A program made the position numbers and the translations under genes. Below are positions 54,229 to 64,000 of a DNA stretch of 64,000 nt, one piece after another. Source of the DNA: Diatrype stigma (Eukaryota; Ascomycota; Sordariomycetes; Xylariales; Diatrypaceae). Positions within the stretch are counted from its first letter, which is position 1, and every line of letters begins with the position of its first letter. The notes under the pieces are model-generated. The model was not told the origin of the DNA, made no database searches, and saw only the letters and a list, made by a program, of their open reading frames with translations. The DNA is taken from contig JAKJXP020000038.1 in the NCBI GenBank assembly GCA_022225965.2, forward strand, positions 62,001-126,000, given 5' to 3'.

Positions 54229-57200
54229 TTAGAAGTGCCAACGTGGCTTGCTGTCTTTCGGTTGCGGGTCCGGCGTCACGCTGTGGGCCTTGCGCATCGC
54301 CGACCGCGCCCCCGCAATAGCCTGGGGACTTTGCCGACCGACGGATTCCTCTCTCGTTCTTGGCTGGGGGAGTAGGCTGACACGCCTCCGTTCTGCCATC
54401 GAACTTACGGGGCGTTGTTGATTGCCGGCTATGCTGTCTTGCGGCCTTGGAGGCTGTAGCGAAGCCCTGCGGTTGCCACCGAGAGCATTCATGGGCGACT
54501 GCATGCTTAAGCGGGACCTCGCCTGCGTCGGCTGAGAAGACGGGTTGGGGGAAGGTGCCTGGTGACGGAATCCCAAGCGTGAGTGGCTTTTCCTAGAAGG
54601 CGTACCCTGGGGAATTGGCGACTCGGATGTTGCCCTACTGAGTGGACTGCGCGTAGGTAATTTGGAGTGAGAATTGAGCGAAGATGTCGAGCGTACAGGT
54701 GGAGGTGTCTTTGCATAGGGGCTAGGTGTGGTGAGAGTAAGAGGCCGGAAGTTGTGTCCCACGTCGGAATTGTTGGTATTGGTCGCTATCTGCCATCTCG
54801 GACGGCCATCCTGAGGTTTAGAAGCAGACCGTGGCAGACGGGTCGCATGAGAAGCCCCAAGGGGTGTTGCGGAACCGCTTCGGGGTGGTGTAGATTGATT
54901 AGATGCATTAGAAAGCGTAGACAGACGGGAAGCCAATGGACGCCGTGAGATTTGCGAAGGGGGAGCTAGGCTCGAGCCACTCCTCCTAGTCGAAGAGGTC
55001 TGGGGTACGCCACTTCCCATGCTTGAGGACCGCGTCTTGCTCTTAGACTGTGGCGTGATCGGATCAAGGCCAAGACTAGACATCACAACGGATGACGGTG
55101 GCGAACTTCCAGGGGTATCGCGACCACTACCAATGGTAGACATGTCGTTGGAGAGCATACTTGAGATGGAGTCTCTAAGCTGTTGGCCCTTCTGTTCTGA
55201 CTGTATCTCCTCTAGCGCTGGCTCCATATCCTTCATCTGCGTCTTCACCTCCTTCCATCTCGATTGTAGCTCCGTGTGCAGTCTCAATATCTCGCCGTTG
55301 ACAGTGAGCCTGTCTTTGACGCCCTTTTCAATAATCGACATCACACGCTCTATCGCCGGCCCGTAATGAATCCTCTTTGCTTCGTAGCTTTCGATCTTCT
55401 TGCTCATGGCAGGTGGGTTCGTAAGCTGCATGCGCTGGTCTATCCCTTCGCGTAGCTTAGCCATACTCCGATCCACGGACTCGATCATCTTCTGGGCCTG
55501 CCGACCGGCGCCACGGAAGACAAGAACCCATTTGTCCTCTCCGAGTTCCTTCCTGACAGATTCGGCATCCTTCTCGAGTTTCTTGTAGCTCCCTTCAAGC
55601 CCTGCCCGTCTCATCTCGAGTTCCTCACAGGCTGTCGGGAAGGTCTGCTCGGCTCTTGCTTGGAAAACAGATAGCCTCATGGGCAAGAAGTCCAAGGATG
55701 CCCTCAAGGGTTGCATTCTAGCAAACAAGGCAAGCAAGCTCGAATCGTCCTGGGTTAGTTGGGGGCCCCCCGGGGAGGTTGGAGTAACGGGAAATACGGG
55801 CAAACTGAACCGATTATTGCGCGCTACCACTGGGGGTGTTTCTTCAATAATGGTCTCGAGATCGCCTATATCTACCCCCTCGCCTTTCTCAACTGCCATT
55901 ATGGATTTGTGTCGCCGTTCCTCCATTTCGAAAACTAGCCGGCTCAACTCGTCCAGTTCGTTCTGTATATCTCCTAGAACCATATCCCAGAGCTCCTCCC
56001 ACTCCATTGCGATCTCGACCTGTACTTTAGCATTGTTCAGGGTGTTGCGAATGTTCCCCCAATCTTTCATGATGGACTCCATCTGCATGACGGCCCGTTG
56101 CAGGTCCTCGTTGGACACTTTGGCGATGTCATCACGTCCTTGCAGGTCTTCGATGGCGCTTACGTAAACATTGATGAGCTCTTCGAATCTCGCGATGGCA
56201 TTCTCGACTTCTGTATAGCCTTCCCTGCCACCAGCTGCTGCCCACTCGACGTCATCTTCGCTCTCTAGGCCACTGATGACCTCAGAGGCTTTCGAGATCC
56301 AGCCGCGTATTTGTTCGGCAGCACCAAGCAGTGCTTTGACCGCCGCCTGGGCTGTGGGGATGGCGGAGACCTTGCTCGAGAGGAGTTCGGCATCTGGCAA
56401 TTGTAGGGCGGTCAGCTGAGCAAGTTGCTCGGCGAAGGATGCGCGTGATATGGTGTAAATAGAGCCCGCACGTTGGAGTCCGAGTGGGTTGAAGTATGAA
56501 GGCAGGTCGGGTGTGTACTCCGTGGGGGCGGTGCCCGCCGGCGGTGTATCTTTTGGCGGAGGGGGAGGGGGCGTCGCGGTGGGGGATTCTGGGTCGGGTA
56601 CGCGTACGCCTCGCTCGAGGTGTTCTTTCCGGACGCTCAGCTGTGCCTTGGTACCATTGCCATTGGTGTGGTCCGGCAACCGATACTTGTTGGTGTCCAT
56701 GTCGAGAGGCGGATTTTGTTGTATCTCGGGGAGCAGTTCGGGTTCACTCGCAAGGGACGATGTTCTGCCGTCGTCGCTGTAAGCTTGGGACAGATCGCGT
56801 TTGGACCTGGAGCGCAATAACTGTAAAGGAGCCCCAGCACCCTTCCAAGCGCGACCACGTCGCTCGACCACAAGACCGTTTGAATTGGCCAGGTGTTTCT
56901 GATCAATTTCTCGGAGCTGGTCTTCAGGTAAGCGGCCGATGCGTTCGGCATGTGACAATTCGCGGGTTGATTGTGATTCTTTGTTAGAGAGGAAACCTAA
57001 TGCTTTGAGACGTGCGGCTAGACCAGGTGAAGGCTTGCGGTGTTGACCGATTTTAGACGCGGATGGGGGGGATTGGGGCTTATCAGGCTGGTCGCTTGGG
57101 GCTCGAATGTGAGGCTGAGGTGGTTGAGGTGGTTGAGGTTGTTGAAGTTGCGGATTGGGAGGACCAGCTTGCAGATGCAGCTGATCCGTCGGAACTCCAG

Positions 57201-57408
57201 AGAAGGTCAGTACGGTCGGCGGTGGGTCGTCATTCTGTTGATGATCTGGCGATCCCTGATCGGGGATAGCGAAGCTGGCAGTCGTCGTTGCTGTCGTTGC
57301 CGAGGGAGTCGTAGAGGGGTGGAGGGCTGTTTGAGGTTGATGAGGTTGGTGAGGTGAAGAAGCTATTGCAGCCGAACCTGCAATGCCAGACTGACCGGTG
57401 CCTGTCAT
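54229..57408 (-). CDS. kar9: Kar9-like karyogamy / spindle-positioning protein
   Basis: A single exon of 1059 aa starting at 57408. The N-terminal 300 residues are Pro/Gln/Thr-rich and disordered. From about residue 310 (SYFNPLGLQRAGSIYTISRASFAEQLAQLTALQLPDAELLSSK) to about 760 it is helical and predicted coiled-coil, matching the fungal KAR9 domain, with blocks such as IRGWISKASEVISGLESEDDVEW and MEWEELWDMVLGDIQNELDEL. The Ser/Arg/Pro-rich C-terminus (about 770-1059) contains ESPIPQGTPSRK near residue 930. This is an SxIP-type motif used to bind EB1/Bim1 at microtubule plus ends. In yeast, Kar9 links Bim1 on astral microtubules to myosin and orients the spindle and nuclei. Family identity is by recognition of the conserved core. 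Its upstream flank (57409-57500) carries CAGGT/GCAGGTCGCAG repeats. Confidence 0.85.
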   Translation of the reverse strand: MTGTGQSGIAGSAAIASSPHQPHQPQTALHPSTTPSATTATTTASFAIPDQGSPDHQQNDDPPPTVLTFSGVPTDQLHLQAGPPNPQLQQPQPPQPPQPHIRAPSDQPDKPQSPPSASKIGQHRKPSPGLAARLKALGFLSNKESQSTRELSHAERIGRLPEDQLREIDQKHLANSNGLVVERRGRAWKGAGAPLQLLRSRSKRDLSQAYSDDGRTSSLASEPELLPEIQQNPPLDMDTNKYRLPDHTNGNGTKAQLSVRKEHLERGVRVPDPESPTATPPPPPPKDTPPAGTAPTEYTPDLPSYFNPLGLQRAGSIYTISRASFAEQLAQLTALQLPDAELLSSKVSAIPTAQAAVKALLGAAEQIRGWISKASEVISGLESEDDVEWAAAGGREGYTEVENAIARFEELINVYVSAIEDLQGRDDIAKVSNEDLQRAVMQMESIMKDWGNIRNTLNNAKVQVEIAMEWEELWDMVLGDIQNELDELSRLVFEMEERRHKSIMAVEKGEGVDIGDLETIIEETPPVVARNNRFSLPVFPVTPTSPGGPQLTQDDSSLLALFARMQPLRASLDFLPMRLSVFQARAEQTFPTACEELEMRRAGLEGSYKKLEKDAESVRKELGEDKWVLVFRGAGRQAQKMIESVDRSMAKLREGIDQRMQLTNPPAMSKKIESYEAKRIHYGPAIERVMSIIEKGVKDRLTVNGEILRLHTELQSRWKEVKTQMKDMEPALEEIQSEQKGQQLRDSISSMLSNDMSTIGSGRDTPGSSPPSSVVMSSLGLDPITPQSKSKTRSSSMGSGVPQTSSTRRSGSSLAPPSQISRRPLASRLSTLSNASNQSTPPRSGSATPLGASHATRLPRSASKPQDGRPRWQIATNTNNSDVGHNFRPLTLTTPSPYAKTPPPVRSTSSLNSHSKLPTRSPLSRATSESPIPQGTPSRKSHSRLGFRHQAPSPNPSSQPTQARSRLSMQSPMNALGGNRRASLQPPRPQDSIAGNQQRPVSSMAERRRVSLLPQPRTREESVGRQSPQAIAGARSAMRKAHSVTPDPQPKDSKPRWHF

Positions 57409-60400
57409 TTACACGCCTGTGTAGTATCGTGTCCTGTATGTAGGTAAGTGTAGCAGGTAGCAGGTCGCAGGTCGCAGGTAGCGGGTAGCAGGCAGGTGAA
57501 TGCAGTGCCGCGGGTGCTATGAAGGGCTATGGGTTATGAACTATGGGACGGGACAGGCATGCAGACCAGGACCCATCTGTCAGTTTATCATTTACAACCT
57601 GGTCTTAGTTTAACGGCCCTTATGGGGGCAGTTCGGGGGGGATGCGCAGTCCAAGCGTCGAAAGGCAGTTGTTTAAAAAGAAGTCGCAATTCCAGGCCTA
57701 GATCTGGGCAGGCAGAGCAGGCAGGGCAGCCAGGTCAAGACGGCTATGCGACCTAGAGGACTGACGTCTTATTCGCTTCGGTCGATGTTTTTTTTTCGGG
57801 ATCTTGACGTGGCTCGCGTCGATGGGACGGATTCCTATTTCCTATCAAGGGCCAACTTTTTGAGAATCTCTGATGGGCTCGATAGCAGGAGGGAATGCGA
57901 ATCCTATTGGCTCCGTCAGGGGGTCTGCATATGCGGCATATGCATGCCTGCAGGGTGGGAGGTATGACAATGACAGGACGCAGAGTGCCGGTGCTCGTTC
58001 TCTGCAGGTGCTTTGCGATTTCTATAGGTCGTGTCCCTAGGATGCCAGGTACCTATTCGCCTATTCACCTATTCTAGCCTGCACCTGGTCGTGCAGCAGC
58101 CGATTGGGCTTCTCTATGCTCTAGATGGGCAGATGAGGGACAAAACGTTTCAATTCTTCGGGTTCGGGATGGAATGGAACCAAGCGTAACAACGGTGCGG
58201 TGCAATGCAGTGGCTCAAGAATTTTCTTGGTGGGATAGATGCCGTGGCCGGTTGGTGTCGCACAATCCGGGCAAGGAAGGGAAAGCTGTTGGAGTTCCAG
58301 TTATTAGAAGTTGGAGAGTACGAAGTACTGCAGTTGGTAATAGCTGGTAATACTAATGTCACAAAAGGAACGACATGCCTGAGGCTGATATTGCAATTAC
58401 AAGGTAATATATAAAGTAATATGATAGAAATAGGTATAAGTATAGAGCTAGCAGTCAGAATAAGCAACAAGTTCTGAGTTCTGTCTCACTTTGTTGAACA
58501 GGTCCTTAGTTGACACAGGCCATTAAAAAAGAAGGGAATAGATGTAAAGTAAGGAGCGACAAGGGGCACGAATGAGGCTGTTCTCAACGCTGGCAGGCCA
58601 ATTTGGTCAAAGAGAAGGAGAAAAAAGAGAGGGCACAAGATGATGAAAACAACTGGAGTTGAGTTAGCTACCTAGTAGTCGAGTACCTACCTGTAGGTAG
58701 CTTTACCCTATACAGGTACCTAGCACGCAGCTAAATCCCCTACCTACTACGTAGTAGGTATAGGTATCTCATACCTGCTACATTCCCTCATGACACCAAG
58801 GCAATAGTTAAAGTAGCTTTTACTCTAGTTACCCAGTTCCCGGCATCATCGAATTATCACATTGCACATTATCGCACCCGCCAGGGGCTACCCATATCTT
58901 GTCACCCCGGTCCTAGCAATGAATTAGTACATTGCCTCGTGGACACCCTGAACACCTTGATACCCTAGACCAGGTACTTAGTGAAGCCTTATCTGGCTCG
59001 TGCTTTGTAAAAACGGTTATCGAGAGACAGAGAGAACCTCATCAGAACCAGTCAGTCTTGAAAGCCGCCATCTGGCGTCATCTCGAATCCTGCGCGGTAC
59101 CTGCATTGCAGCAGATACCTGTACCTAGCAGACTAGCAGACTAGCAGAATTACGCAGGTAACTACCTACATGTAACTACCTTCCTAGGGTACCTAGGTAC
59201 TATGAATAGGTCGTTACGGGTTATTGTAAGTATTATTGTAGCCTTGCCTACCCTCCTATTGGTACTGAATCTTTAATTAGGTGCATAAGATTTATGGGGA
59301 AACAAGGCTAGATTCCGCAGCGGCAGCACTTATGTGAGGCTATTCCCTTGAGCCTGGACGAGCCTGGACAGTGATAGGGTGTCAAGACTCTATGCTCAGG
59401 TTGTCATACCGAGTGAAGTTAAGGGGTCCACACCGAACTTGAGAACTCCTGTGCTGTGTCATTCATAAATGTCCATTTGAAGGAGCCTTGAGAAGTCTCT
59501 AGTAGGCAAGTACTTGCATTGTCACATGTACTGCATAACTACCTACTATGTATGGCAATACCAATACCTCAACTTCCTAAAATGGAACCTGTGTTGTATA
59601 AAATTACCTTACTACTGTTTTGTTGCCGGGGCATTTATTTGACGGCATTTGCATAATAATGATTACTCCCATAGCATCTGTATAAAATAGCTACATACTA
59701 CATACCTACCTACATAGGTACCGTAGGTAGTTCAGCCTGTTAATCAGATGATCATACCTAGGTAGTTACCGCATCTCGTTACCTGCTACCTACAACCAGG
59801 CCTGCCTACAACTAACTAGTACCTATTATCATATTATGTATGGCATGATGCCCCAAAGTGCCAATCTAATTCCATTCAACTTCCAAGAGGTCTCCCGAGT
59901 CTCTGGGTTTTTCTAACTTCTCTATCACCGCACCTACCAGCTCACGACTCCAAGCTGTGAGCTCCAAGCTGTGAAACGTTCATTAGTGTCAACAACACAC
60001 CAATTGTTTACTTTGTCAATTACAACTGCCCATACTCTCTTTTATATCCAACTTGGTCTCTCCTAGGCGAATCGATGTCTTGACTCACATACTACATGCT
60101 ACAGATCGCCAGCTAGACCGGCCCTCCTCTATCACCAATTGGTTCCAAGAAGGCAGCAGATCACGGCGCGTCTATCGCGTCTGCCATGCGTGTTTGAATT
60201 ACTACGCAACACCAGCACCCAACTGGCAACGACATCTCATCGGACGACCATTTTAACATCTCCTGCACGCGTCTCCACATCTTAACGAGACCCCTGTCTA
60301 TCACGGCCCCTAACCCGATTACCCCATACGTGCTCATCTTGCAAAGTACACAAGTAATATTGTGAATTTATGCCGCCTATCATCTGCCTGGATGAGAGGC

Positions 60401-60699
60401 AATCTTGGGCTGCCGGCTGCTTGGTCATCTGTCCGAACTTACTCCATTCATTTTCCCCTTCACTTCCCAGTTGTCAAACAGCAATCCGTTAAATCTCGCT
60501 TTGGTTGCATAGCATCACGCCCGTCATTGCCAGGTTTACCATTGAACACGCATAATTCTAGTTGCCGGCCCCCGCCTTGCCAAGTTGATTCCTTGTCGTC
60601 CATCGTCAATCGTGACACCGAACGACCACGTTTGTCAAGCTCTATCCTGGGAGGACACGCTGTCATAAGTTCAAGCTATCGTGACTACCATCTTCAGCA
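57409..60699. other. Intergenic between divergent Kar9-like and unknown-protein genes
   Basis: About 3.3 kb holding both divergent promoters. No coding sequence is supported. Present are imperfect 10-bp CAGGTAGCAG/CAGGTCGCAG units (57454-57495), an eight-base T run at 57789-57796, very dense CCTA/TAGG/GTACCTAG motifs at 58680-58770 and 59120-59210 and 59700-59830, and AGCAGACT triplication near 59127-59150. The last 700 bp (60000-60699) lack these motifs and are CT-rich, as expected for the leader and promoter of the downstream gene. Confidence 0.5.
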
Positions 60700-62328
60700 A
60701 TGATGCCGACCCGTGACGAACCGCCCACTTTGCGCCATGAACCCCCGTCACCCGAAACGAATCCGAAGCCGGCTCTTGGCTCGAGGCGGGATCTAGCTCG
60801 TTGTGCGTCCGATGGTTCCGCCCTTTCCTACGGCTCAAGCACCGATGGGTCTGTCCGTGACTCCCTCAGCAGTGGCGCTTATTCTCGACATTCATCAGCT
60901 AGCTACGAGCCGTCTAGGCTATCGTCAGATATGAGCATCGCTTCCAAACGCTCATCAGCCATAAGTCTCGGCGGGACGAGCATCGCCTCTAAGCGCACAT
61001 CGACTATCAGCGTCGGCGGATCGAAGCGGCGAGGATACACGAGACCTCAAGGCACGGACTTCGCAGAAAGTGCTAAACAGAGAGAGAGCGTCCTTAGTTT
61101 GGGCAGCATCTCACACCTCCAGTACTATTTCGCGAGGACGGGGCTGTTAGACGGCAAAGGAGGCCAGCTGGCCAGGAAAAGAAACCCGAGAGCCACCTTG
61201 GACTTGTCGCAATTAGATCCTGCGGCATATCTGAACCCCAAGACTTCGAGCTCTGATGCCGACTCTTCGTATGCCTCGTTGGGCTCCAGCCCCGACTTTG
61301 GTGCCCAACATTTTGGCGGACCAGTGGTTGACTCTCCCCTTGAAGACAACGATGGTTTCGATTCAGATGAGTTTGAAGAGCCGGACCCCGATGTCTTGCC
61401 GCCAACTACCAGCACGTATATGCATCGAGAAAAGCATATTCCGAAACCGCCGACATTAGAAGAGCTGAAGAGCGAGCTTACTCAGACTTTGGACGCTGCG
61501 GCAAAAGTACTGGTGGAAACAGCGCCCTCGAAGAATGATGCACCTCCGCCTGTGCCCGCTGGGGAGAAACCGAAGTCCAAACAGGGCTGGTATGAAGTCC
61601 AAGGGATGCAATTACTCGATGTCATGACGTTGGCCATCCGTGCTGCCAAGGTATACTACACGTCACATGAACACCCCGATCGTTTAGATTCCATCAAATC
61701 TGAGAAGGAAATCCGTACCGAGCTACTTTCCGTTATGGAAGTGCTGAAGCAGATGGCGACTAGGGATTTCTCTGGCGGCACTCGTGATGCGGAACATCAG
61801 ATCATGTTATCTTGGATCGAGAGCATACGGACCATGCTGAGAAAAGAATTGGAGATAGAGGAGGCCGAGAGCAGGGAGAGAGCAGGTTGGACATGGGTAG
61901 CTGGCGATTGGAGTGGAAGAGAAACCGAGCGGGAACTTGCATTCCTCGCCTCGCTTGCCAAAGACGAAGAGCCGCTACCTCCGTTCACGCCATGCGAAAA
62001 GGCCGCCGACCTGCCAACGCCTTTTCTTTCGAGCCTGCAGAATGGGTTACGCTTGGTCAAATTCCACAATGCGGCAGTCCGAAAATCGCGAAGGCGATTC
62101 GGTGCGATCCCAACCTTCCACACGGACACGCAGAAGCCGTATAGGTGCGCAGACAACCTGCGTTACTGGGCCAAGGCAGCCGAGCTGCGGTGGGAGGTTA
62201 TGCTCAAGGTCGACGCTCTGGGTATTGTCTACAATAACAACCAGCAGGTATGGATCGACTTCGAGGCGGCTATCTTCCAATGGTGCCGGAAGGTCCGCGA
62301 GGAGGTCACCGCCGGCTGGAAGGAGTAA
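60700..62328 (+). CDS. Conserved-looking protein of unknown function
   Basis: A single exon of 542 aa with ATGATG start. The first 230 residues are Ser-rich and repetitive (ASKRSSAISLGG, ASKRTSTISVGG), probably disordered and heavily phosphorylatable. An acidic patch follows (SDEFEEPDPDVLPP). From about residue 250 the sequence is helical: LEELKSELTQTLDAAAKVLVE, GMQLLDVMTLAIRAAKVYY, RTELLSVMEVLKQMATRDF, then WTWVAGDWSGRETERELAFLAS. The C-terminal block from about 430 (LSSLQNGLRLVKFHNAAVRKSRRRFG, TQKPYRCADNLRYWAKAAELRWEV, FEAAIFQWCRKVREEVT) looks well conserved. Its NGLRLVKFHN part faintly resembles a calponin-homology helix, but I do not claim that. Codon use and continuous length argue it is a real gene; I do not recognise a named family. 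Confidence 0.8.
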   Translation: MMPTRDEPPTLRHEPPSPETNPKPALGSRRDLARCASDGSALSYGSSTDGSVRDSLSSGAYSRHSSASYEPSRLSSDMSIASKRSSAISLGGTSIASKRTSTISVGGSKRRGYTRPQGTDFAESAKQRESVLSLGSISHLQYYFARTGLLDGKGGQLARKRNPRATLDLSQLDPAAYLNPKTSSSDADSSYASLGSSPDFGAQHFGGPVVDSPLEDNDGFDSDEFEEPDPDVLPPTTSTYMHREKHIPKPPTLEELKSELTQTLDAAAKVLVETAPSKNDAPPPVPAGEKPKSKQGWYEVQGMQLLDVMTLAIRAAKVYYTSHEHPDRLDSIKSEKEIRTELLSVMEVLKQMATRDFSGGTRDAEHQIMLSWIESIRTMLRKELEIEEAESRERAGWTWVAGDWSGRETERELAFLASLAKDEEPLPPFTPCEKAADLPTPFLSSLQNGLRLVKFHNAAVRKSRRRFGAIPTFHTDTQKPYRCADNLRYWAKAAELRWEVMLKVDALGIVYNNNQQVWIDFEAAIFQWCRKVREEVTAGWKE

Positions 62329-63979
62329 GAGAAGGAGCATGCTGATATCAGAATGAGGTTTACGACTTGATGCCCAGTTAGCAATACTACCTTACTAATT
62401 TTTGACTGCATGGCGCAGCCGTCGACATGTCGAAGTACATTTTCAAGCACGCCCCATCCACCGGTCACCTCAAGGGTGACGAGTACACCTCCACGATTTA
62501 CACCATATACCCATAGCATAGTGAAGATGATTTCATACATTCTCAGGGCCTCGGCGGCAGGCCCATTCATAGTATCCTAAGGAAACTAGCAAAAATTGAA
62601 GACTGGTGGATACATCTAAGTAGCTTCTCAAAACGACTCGCAGGTGCATAGTAACCATACGGGCGTGAGTTAAACCATAAGTCCATTCGCTCACTTACCT
62701 TTTTCTTTGTACATCATAACGATCTATTCAATTCCCCACCCTCCCTGTTTGGGATCAAACGCCTTTCTGCTTGATGCAGAAAACGATCAGGCAAAATTTA
62801 GAACTACCCAATACTGGATTGCTTTAGACTACTTTTAATAATAAGGGGCTTCTTTGAGTTCAAACCATTTACACTTTCAGTCTCCTGCAACAGAACGAAT
62901 GCCCTGAACTGGGAATGGGATCTGTCGGGAGTCCACTGGAGAAAGGTGTAGCGTGGGCACGCAGAGCAGAGCCTTGTTGGATTATAAGTTCAAAATGCCT
63001 CGAGGTAAGTAAGTACCTATTTCGTTCCCATCTGAAGTTATATTGCAAGAGTGTCAAGCTCATGATGCCATCATTATAGGCACCAGCACATTCAGAGAAA
63101 GACAGGCGTGTATTCACATATGTAGATATCCTGTACTACCAATTTGGGATACCAATCATCCTGGCAAAGCTTAGCAGTCATGTCAGCCCCTCATTTCCCT
63201 CTAGCCCCTATCTTGGAACTCCCCCAGAGTTCCTCAGGGCAAGTGGCAGATTTTGCTTATCATGTCATCAGCTCTGGTGTTTATCATCGTTGGCACCCAG
63301 AAATGATCGGTTGTACAAAGCTACAGCAGACCTGGCAAGTCCCCTTCTTCGCAATGGAATGCCTATAGATAGAGCTCCTGAACTGCCTTTGCGCTTGCCA
63401 ATGAGATCCAGGCCACTCCGTAGAAGCCAAGATATGATGTAGTAATCTAGAACCTGAAAGTTGCAGGTGACCATTAGATATACCTTACGTACTTACGTGT
63501 ATGAAGTAGGTACATCCATAACACTCACTGTACAACTGGCAGTTACGAAGATAAGATGGTGGTTGAAGATGGTCCATTTCGCGCTAAGCGCTAAACGGGT
63601 AAATACCGGGGAGCTTAGCGCACCTTAGCTAATGTACCTTACCTAATGCGCTTGACGCAAGGCCATGCCGTAGAGCGTAGGTAGGTACCTGGTAGCCACC
63701 TGGGCACCTGGGCACCTGCAGCCTGTAGGCAAACGGGAGCTTCATCAGCTCTTCTCAGCCTGACCCATTCCCGAGCTCACAGAGCAACATCACTACTTCA
63801 CTTATTAGCCATTCCCGACAACAATACCACGAGCGACAGTTCATTTACGACGATCGTTTATCCCCATCCGACTCACAACCTGACTATCCTCCTCGCAGCG
63901 CGTGTATTTTTGATACCTCGAAATCGACAACTTCCTCCTGCCCTTATCAGACCGGCTCTGACGTCGCCATTCAGCAGCC
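62329..63979. other. Intergenic before the right-edge gene
   Basis: About 1.65 kb. The first part is the 3' flank of the unknown-protein gene. From 63480 there are CCTA/TAGG motifs and two GCGCTAAGCGCTAA palindromic elements near 63580-63620. From 63740 to 63979 the DNA becomes CT- and CA-rich, as expected for the promoter and leader of the gene starting at 63980. Confidence 0.5.
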
Positions 63980-64000
63980 ATGGCATCCGACCAGGAGCGC
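63980..64000 (+). CDS. 5' end of a gene cut by the window edge (perhaps a 14-3-3 protein)
   Basis: ATG at 63980 in a good context (CAGCAGCCATGGC) opens seven codons, MASDQER, to the window end. It is preceded by a long CT/CA-rich leader typical of a highly expressed fungal gene. The start resembles the N-terminus of one class of fungal 14-3-3 proteins, but seven residues cannot establish this. Confidence 0.35.

Noticed and set aside
1..64000. CRISPR arrays, operons, ribosomal RNA or viral genes
   Set aside because: Spliced eukaryotic genes throughout; the tandem arrays present have no spacers, and no rRNA or viral hallmark was recognised.

Overview
This window is nuclear DNA from a filamentous ascomycete (Pezizomycotina, most likely a Sordariomycete). 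Genes are split by short introns (49-151 bp, one of 193 bp) with GT...CTAAC/CTAAT...AG signals. The proteins are typical ascomycete ones with long disordered tails. Intergenic DNA is full of short CCTA/TAGG runs. No bacterial, viral, organellar, tRNA, rRNA or CRISPR signal was seen. The order assignment is inference.

Layout: (1) 1-280, minus: first exon of eIF3 subunit d, running off the left edge. (2) 1434-7321, minus: a Rim15/Greatwall-type kinase with PAS, zinc-finger, split kinase and degenerate receiver domains. (3) 7.3-15.5 kb: long non-coding block. (4) 15483-17076, plus: a five-exon bZIP transcription factor, rebuilt here by joining segments that look like separate ORFs. (5) 17.1-27.5 kb: 10.5 kb with no supportable gene. 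(6) 27545-29361, plus: a seven-TM Frizzled-like fungal receptor. (7) 30881-32182, plus: an intronless GH5 glycosidase. (8) 32825-35802, minus: a convergent GH15 glucoamylase/trehalase-like enzyme with eleven exons, including a 13-nt micro-exon. (9) 39066-42879, plus: an F-box protein ending in a polybasic CaaX motif. (10) 44950-46122, plus: a DUF1275/YoaK-like membrane protein. (11) 46658-52013, plus: a RecQ helicase of the Sgs1/BLM/QDE-3 type. (12) 54229-57408, minus: a Kar9-like karyogamy protein. (13) 60700-62328, plus: a conserved-looking protein of unknown function. (14) 63980-64000, plus: the first seven codons of another gene at the right edge.

The genes do not form an operon or an obvious secondary-metabolite cluster. 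They are mostly housekeeping and regulatory: translation initiation, nutrient/quiescence signalling, transcription, sensing, genome stability and spindle positioning. The GH5 and GH15 glycosidases are convergent neighbours 642 bp apart, and the putative receptor lies just upstream of the GH5. A functional link is speculation. I found no convincing new multi-gene system. The most notable points are gene-level: the GH15 micro-exon, the CaaX F-box protein, the Rim15 receiver lacking its phosphoacceptor Asp, and the hidden exons of the bZIP gene. All exon boundaries were derived by eye from splice signals, reading phase and family knowledge.
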